Source of the DNA: Arthonia radiata
Taxonomy: Eukaryota; Ascomycota; Arthoniomycetes; Arthoniales; Arthoniaceae
Direction of reading: 5' to 3'
DNA: 64,000 nt
Assembly: GCA_002989075.1 (NCBI GenBank)
Contig: PSQN01000008.1
Span: 62,001-126,000 of the forward strand
This document shows, piece by piece, positions 59,411 to 64,000 of this stretch. The translations under genes and the position numbers were made by a program. How positions within the stretch are numbered: position 1 is the stretch's first letter; every line of letters begins with the position of its first letter. The notes under the pieces are model-generated. The model was not told the origin of the DNA, did no database searches, and saw only the letters and a list, made by a program, of their open reading frames with translations.

Positions 59411-62082
59411 TCATAATTCCTCCATGAACTTGGAGCTCGTCCTAGCGGGGCTACCGCCATCACCCAAGCTCGTCCGTCCGGCAGGTATCTCAGGAATCTT
59501 CAGATCTCCTTCGTCAAACTTGTCTTTGGCCTCTTCGAACTCATCATCGTTGCTTGTAGTCCGACCCCGTGCCAGCTCCGTGCTATCCGTCGGCGTGGCC
59601 GGACTGATGCTTCTCTCCTTTGCACCCTTGCCCTTAACGCCACTCATCATCGCCCCAGACGACTCTTTGTCCTCCTCACGAGGTGCCTCCTTAAAGTGGG
59701 TGTACAGCCCGCCTTCGCCGGATTGCTTGCCTTCCTTGGATTCTTTGCCTTCTTTGCTGCCGGCAGTAGTGGTGGCGGTCGAGCCTGACTCGTGGCTGTC
59801 AGTGCGCTCATGTTTGTTGGAGCGCTTGAGCTTGCCAAGCCAAGAGCGGACACGACTGTCGCGCTTATCGTTGCGCTTGAAGCTGACGCCAGCAGGGCCA
59901 CTGTATTTTTGCACTTCGGGGTTTTCCTCGACAGAGGTCGTATGCTCCAATTCGGGATGTGGCTCGGAACGCTCGCCTTCGAAGTTGGTGGGGACGCCAG
60001 GAGGATCTATGGAACGTCAGTATTGTAACGAACTACAAGTCACGAGATCCGACTTTATCGGCGATCGTAGCAGAGAGAAAAAGATGCATACCGTGAACAG
60101 TAGCGCCCATGGCAGACCTCTCGCCCTTAGTCAGCTTCTGCCCGCCGAGCTTGCGAGGTTTCTGGGTGTCTTCAGACGCTTTAGGCTTGTCGGCGGAAGT
60201 CTTTGCAGCCATTTCACTTGCAGAAGCACCACCAATAGCGGGGCCGGCTGCCGTCTCCTCGGTCTTCCGTGGCTGTTCCGTCGATCGCTTGTCGTCTGTA
60301 GAACGCTTGGAGGTGGCCTCACGTTGCTTTGCCACATCGTGCGAGATAATGTCCTGTTCCTTGATAGCCTCCTTGTGCTGCCTCTGCTCCTCCTTTTGCA
60401 AGCGCTTGTGCGTCTTAGCAAGCTCTTTCTCCTCTTGCTTGGCTTGCTTGACTTCAGCCTTGGTCGCGCGGCCCCTTTCTTTGTCTCGCGCTGCTTCCTC
60501 GCGCCTCTTTTCCTGGTCCAGCCTGATCTGCTCATCTCTTTCTCGCTGCTTCTCTGCATTCGCAGTGATCTCGTCGAGTGTGGGCTGCATCCTACCCGCT
60601 GCAATAGCTTCAACTTCCTTCTCTTCCATAAACTTACCGCCACCGATGTTGACGAGACCGTGGGTTTCAAGCCGCTTCTCACTGCGTTCTGCCGCCCTCG
60701 CACGAGCCTTAGCCTCCCATTGCTCCATCACACCCGGCGTAACCTTACCAGTCTCGTTGAAGATCTGTTGATCCATGGTGGACATTCTTTGCTTGACGGA
60801 CTTCTCCGCGGCGGCCATGAGAGTACTCCTGTCGGTTTGCCGCTTTGTGTCCACGGTACTAAGCTCATTGTTGAAACGACTCATCTGATGTCTGATCCTG
60901 CCCGCGCGTTTGGCATCGTCTTCGTCATCCGAGTCAACTCTCCGTCGATTGCCTTCACTGCTACTCCTAGTGCGCCTGTTCCTCATCGACAGCCTGCTTC
61001 GGTGTGGTGAAGCGTAGCCGTAATGCTCACGATACGCCCGCGCACCGTCAGGGTCCAGCTTGTTAAGCTTTTCTTGCGCCAGCTTCTGCGCCTGCTCCTG
61101 CACCTTCAAGTGGTTCTTTGCGTACGTCATCGGGTCTCGACCGGGGTTTGCGTCCACTTTGGCTTGAGCGGCTGCATCTTCCACTTGTCTTGTGTGTGCC
61201 AAAGTCGCACCCTTGAGTGCTGCCTTTCGCTTTCTTTGCTCTTCGCTCTCTACTGATATTGGCGGGTGCTCAGTAAACATATCACGGTTGATGTTGCCTT
61301 GCATGTGCGTCAAACGGGCTGCTTCGTTAGCTGGACTGCTGACACGATATGGTGACTGCTTGCGCACGGTCGGCTTGTGGGCAATAGCAGCGGCGTTCAG
61401 TGCGTTGGCGCTGGCGTTCTCTGCGTCCGGATACCGAGGTGCCGTGTTCGCTGCAGGCACGGATCCTGATCGGCCTCTTCCTTTGACTGATAGCGTTGCA
61501 GCCAGCAAAGCCTTCTTATGTCCATCATCAGTGTAACCGTAATCAATTTGAGGAGCGAGCCCCGATTGTTTCAGCATGGCCAAACTCGCAGCTGTATGTC
61601 CTGGCTCACTCGCGGAGGGCATCCACAAGTCGAGCTTGCCGCCATCTTTATGCGCTATCGATGCAGCTTTGCCTGCAGAGGCCGAGAGGTCACCAGGCTT
61701 CCAGTGCTCGAAGGACTTTTGGTTGCTGTGCGCGAGGTTTGCAGCCATGTTACCAGACTTCGCCGTATCGATGCCTACGACAGGGAACGACGGCAGCTCG
61801 TGCGGCTTCGCGTGCTTCAAGGATGCGGCCGCGCCTATAGGGATAATCAAAAGGATGCTCAGTGCGCTGGGTATAGAAGGTCAGGTAGCACGTACTTGCT
61901 GAGGATAGCTTCCCTTCTGCATCGAGCGCGCTGTCGCGCCCCGAGTTTGTTTCAGGGTGTGGATGGGTGACGTAGAGCGCGGCCTTGCTGGCCTGGTCTT
62001 GCAGACGTGGGTCCATTCGGCCATGCGCGGAGGGGTCTGGGCACGCCTCACCTTGTGCGAGTGGTGCTTGCGTAGACGCCAT
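59411..62082 (-). CDS. eis1: eisosome protein 1
   Basis: Exons 62082-61896, 61834-60092 and 60006-59411 give 841 residues in one frame. The N-terminus has the family blocks ALYVTHP, GKLSSASAAASLKHAKPHELPSFPVVG with the first intron in the middle, then EHWKPGDLSASAGKAASIAH and further short repeats of the type AAS.AH. Past residue 350 there is a long, highly charged helical region (KQRERDEQIRLDQEKRREEAA, KHRLQKEEQRQ-like) that should form coiled coils. The C-terminus starts PPGVPTNFEGERSEP, another Eis1 block, and ends in a Ser/Thr-rich charged tail. Eis1 is a soluble protein recruited to eisosomes, the plasma-membrane furrows organised by Pil1/Lsp1-type BAR proteins, and needed for their normal formation in yeast. 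Length and block order agree with filamentous-fungal Eis1. Confidence 0.93.
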
Positions 62083-62707
62083 TTAGACGGATGTAGATGC
62101 GCGTCAAATGATTCTGCGAATACTATTTAATCCATGTATCGACTTAGGCAATGTAGAACGCAAGGACGAGAGCGGCGCATAAGGAGAGAAGCTCGCGCTG
62201 GCCTGGTGGTACACATCGTCATTCGTACCGTCTAATGTTTGCTAACGCGTTTCGGTCAAAAGCAAGCCACATGTGACGTCACTCGTCTCAATTAAGATGG
62301 GACGAAGCGCGCCTGACCAAATCTAAATGTTAGGGGCCCTTAGTTGCGCGCAAGTTCAAGGATAGCATAATCGTTAATCGCTGAATAGGGACAGTGGGCG
62401 CAATTGGAAGTAGTATATCTGGAAGAGGTTCACAATTGCTTGGGTTAGAGAGCTATGAGTGGGTGTCCATCGCCCAAACTCGAGACGAGTGAGCCGGCAG
62501 TGGACATCTCCTGCTCCCTCATGCATTCATCTTCCCATCCTTCTTCCAGTAGTGAACGTAATGGAGCCGTGAAAGGCCCAGCAGTCGCAGTCGAATTCTC
62601 GAGTCAAGAGTTCGACGTCGTCACGGAAAGCCTCCAGCGCCAACGCTTCCGAAACACAATGAGTTGAGACGTATGCGTATCCGAACGTCGTATGAGCCGT
62701 CGTTCGC
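62083..62707. other. eis1 promoter region and methyltransferase 3' flank
   Basis: About 625 bp: upstream of the eis1 ATG, and downstream of the methyltransferase stop (both genes on the minus strand). No other gene is supported. Confidence 0.5.
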
Positions 62708-64000
62708 TCAGATGCCCGTGCCACCTGGTTTACGTGCGTAGACGATCGCGCTGCACGTGTCAGTAAAGCACGCCACAAAGACCGCTGCCTCGGGGTACTC
62801 ACACTTCATGGTAAGCGTGGATCGACCTCATGCGCAGCTCCTTGCGCATCTTGGACGCAAAGAGGCGAACGGTGTCAATCGACCAGCCCAGATAGTGAGT
62901 GAACAGGTATGTGGCCCAGGTCTCCAGGGAGGAATGCCAATGAAGCATGTTCCACTTCCCAAGCTCCTTAAGCATGGGATCCCGTGTCCAGGGTGACATT
63001 GGGAGCCGAAAGCGCACTTCCGTGACGTCTTGGAAGCCGCCATCCACGAGATACTGCTTCATCTCATCCACAATGCGCAGTGTCTTGCCGAACCTATCGC
63101 CTGACTCGAGCGAGACCCGACCCCACTGTGCGAGCATAGAGTCCTCGGTCACGGTACCATCCTCGGATCTTGGAACGACGCTCATCTCGGCTTGCTCAAA
63201 CCAGGCGCCAGGCTTGAGGTGTCTGCAGTAGACGTCAGCTTGAATCAAGAGTTGATAGTCATACTTGGACCTACTCCATGACCTGACCATACATAGCAGG
63301 CCAATCTCGGACGGATCCATACATAGAGCGCATATGGATGAAGTCGAAGCTATTCTTGGTGAACAGCCACTCGCTCTCGGCATCGTCGACCTCGAATTGT
63401 AGGTTCGGGGGGACTTCTCGGGGCTGAACGGGTGAGAGATCGGTGCCAATCACCTGGCAATCCGGGTAGCGATCGGCGAAGTCCCTAGAGACTGTCAGAG
63501 AAGGGTTGTTATCAATTTTGATGGAGAGCACACTGTGCCGGTGACTTACATGGCCCAAATGCCAGTGCCACATCCAACGTCGAGCGCTCGCTGAGGCTTT
63601 GCGTGAATCGGAGCGAGGAAGAGCTTGCCATCGATGAGCTTGCTCCAGATGGCGTGCCTGCACGTGTCAGTCATTGTGGTCTGATGGTGTGATGAGCTTG
63701 TGGGAGGGGAACGCTACTCACGCAATGTCGAGCGATTCGAGAGCAATCTCATCATTGGGACCCCTGTTATGATGTCAGTGACTTGCGAACGTATGCGATA
63801 GAGCCTCTTCTTACCAGTAGGCACCTTCGCGGTATGCGTGGTAGCGACGGCCATGATGGAAGCGGTAGTCGGTGATTGACGACTTTATTGAAGTAGTCGC
63901 TCTGAAGGCACTGTCAGGACAGTCGAGCACTCAAGGGCTCCGCAAGACTTACGATTGCAGGTCGGAGTCATCCTCGAAGGCAGAGTCGTTGTCATCGTAA
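62708..64000 (-). CDS. LaeA-like (TAM-type) SAM-dependent methyltransferase, 5' end outside window
   Basis: Seven exons are in the window: 64000-63953 (cut), 63901-63815, 63763-63722, 63657-63550, 63484-63275, 63222-62803 and 62750-62708, giving 318 residues. Introns are 51-65 bp and all phases agree. After an acidic segment (FEDDSDLQS) come TDYRFHHGRRYHAYREG and YWGPNDE, a hallmark lead-in of fungal TAM-domain methyltransferases. The SAM-binding motif I reads LDVGCGTGIWAMDFA, motif II VIGTDLSPVQP with VPPNLQFEVDDAE, and then FDFIHMRS and HLKPGAWFEQAE follow. The C-terminus ends IVYARKP. These are class I methyltransferases related to the secondary-metabolism regulator LaeA, but most of the many paralogs have no known substrate. 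No secondary-metabolite backbone gene is visible beside it. Only a short N-terminal part should be missing. Confidence 0.88.

Noticed and set aside
1-64000. tRNA genes
   Set aside because: I scanned for GGTTCGAATCC-type B boxes paired with A boxes and found none convincing; a covariance search would be decisive.
62708-64000. Secondary-metabolite cluster around the LaeA-like methyltransferase
   Set aside because: No polyketide synthase, peptide synthetase, terpene cyclase or P450 gene is visible in the window; paralogs of this family are common outside clusters.

Overview
The window looks like a piece of a filamentous ascomycete chromosome, probably a Dothideomycete. The evidence is short spliceosomal introns of about 48-65 bp with GT..AG ends, fungal gene families (eisosome protein, BEM46-type hydrolase, fungal hybrid histidine kinase, LaeA-like methyltransferase), and a large AT-rich transposon island with the signature of repeat-induced point mutation (RIP). 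The species was not identified. All gene models below were read by eye from splice signals, reading frame and family similarity.

Layout. From 1 to 10,640 is a normal gene-rich block on the + strand: the 3' part of a BEM46/ABHD13-like hydrolase, a germinal-centre-type STE20 kinase, a GAF-containing hybrid histidine kinase, and the ribosome assembly WD40 protein Rsa4. From about 10,690 to 37,835 is a 27-kb AT-rich island with no intact gene. It holds nested, dead LTR retrotransposons: an old minus-strand Ty3/Gypsy element (E), cut by a chromodomain-type Ty3/Gypsy element (A, 13127-20277, + strand) and by a solo LTR (12004-12474). These are followed by a Ty1/Copia remnant (C, + strand), a second copy of the chromodomain family (B, 26425-33796, minus strand), an unclassified AT-rich segment, and a second Copia remnant (D, minus strand). 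C and D form an inverted pair around B.

From about 37,840 to the end is normal gene-rich sequence again. It contains a MARVEL-like four-helix membrane protein, a proline-tailed hypothetical protein, a six-unit degenerate ~150-bp tandem repeat, a TBC-domain protein without the usual catalytic residues, a complete nine-exon telomerase reverse transcriptase (TERT) gene, a two-exon hypothetical gene whose 3' end runs into a ~125-bp tandem array, an MFS transporter with one very long intron, an SDHAF1-like LYR protein, a small heat shock protein, a further hypothetical protein, the eisosome protein Eis1, and the 3' part of a LaeA-like methyltransferase that runs off the right edge.

The genes do not form an obvious pathway or cluster; most are housekeeping (signalling, ribosome assembly, telomere maintenance, respiratory assembly, plasma-membrane organisation). 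The most unusual parts are the structure and mutation pattern of the retroelement island, the two undescribed tandem arrays, and the mixed U3 regions of the chromodomain-element LTRs. I found no convincing novel multi-gene system.
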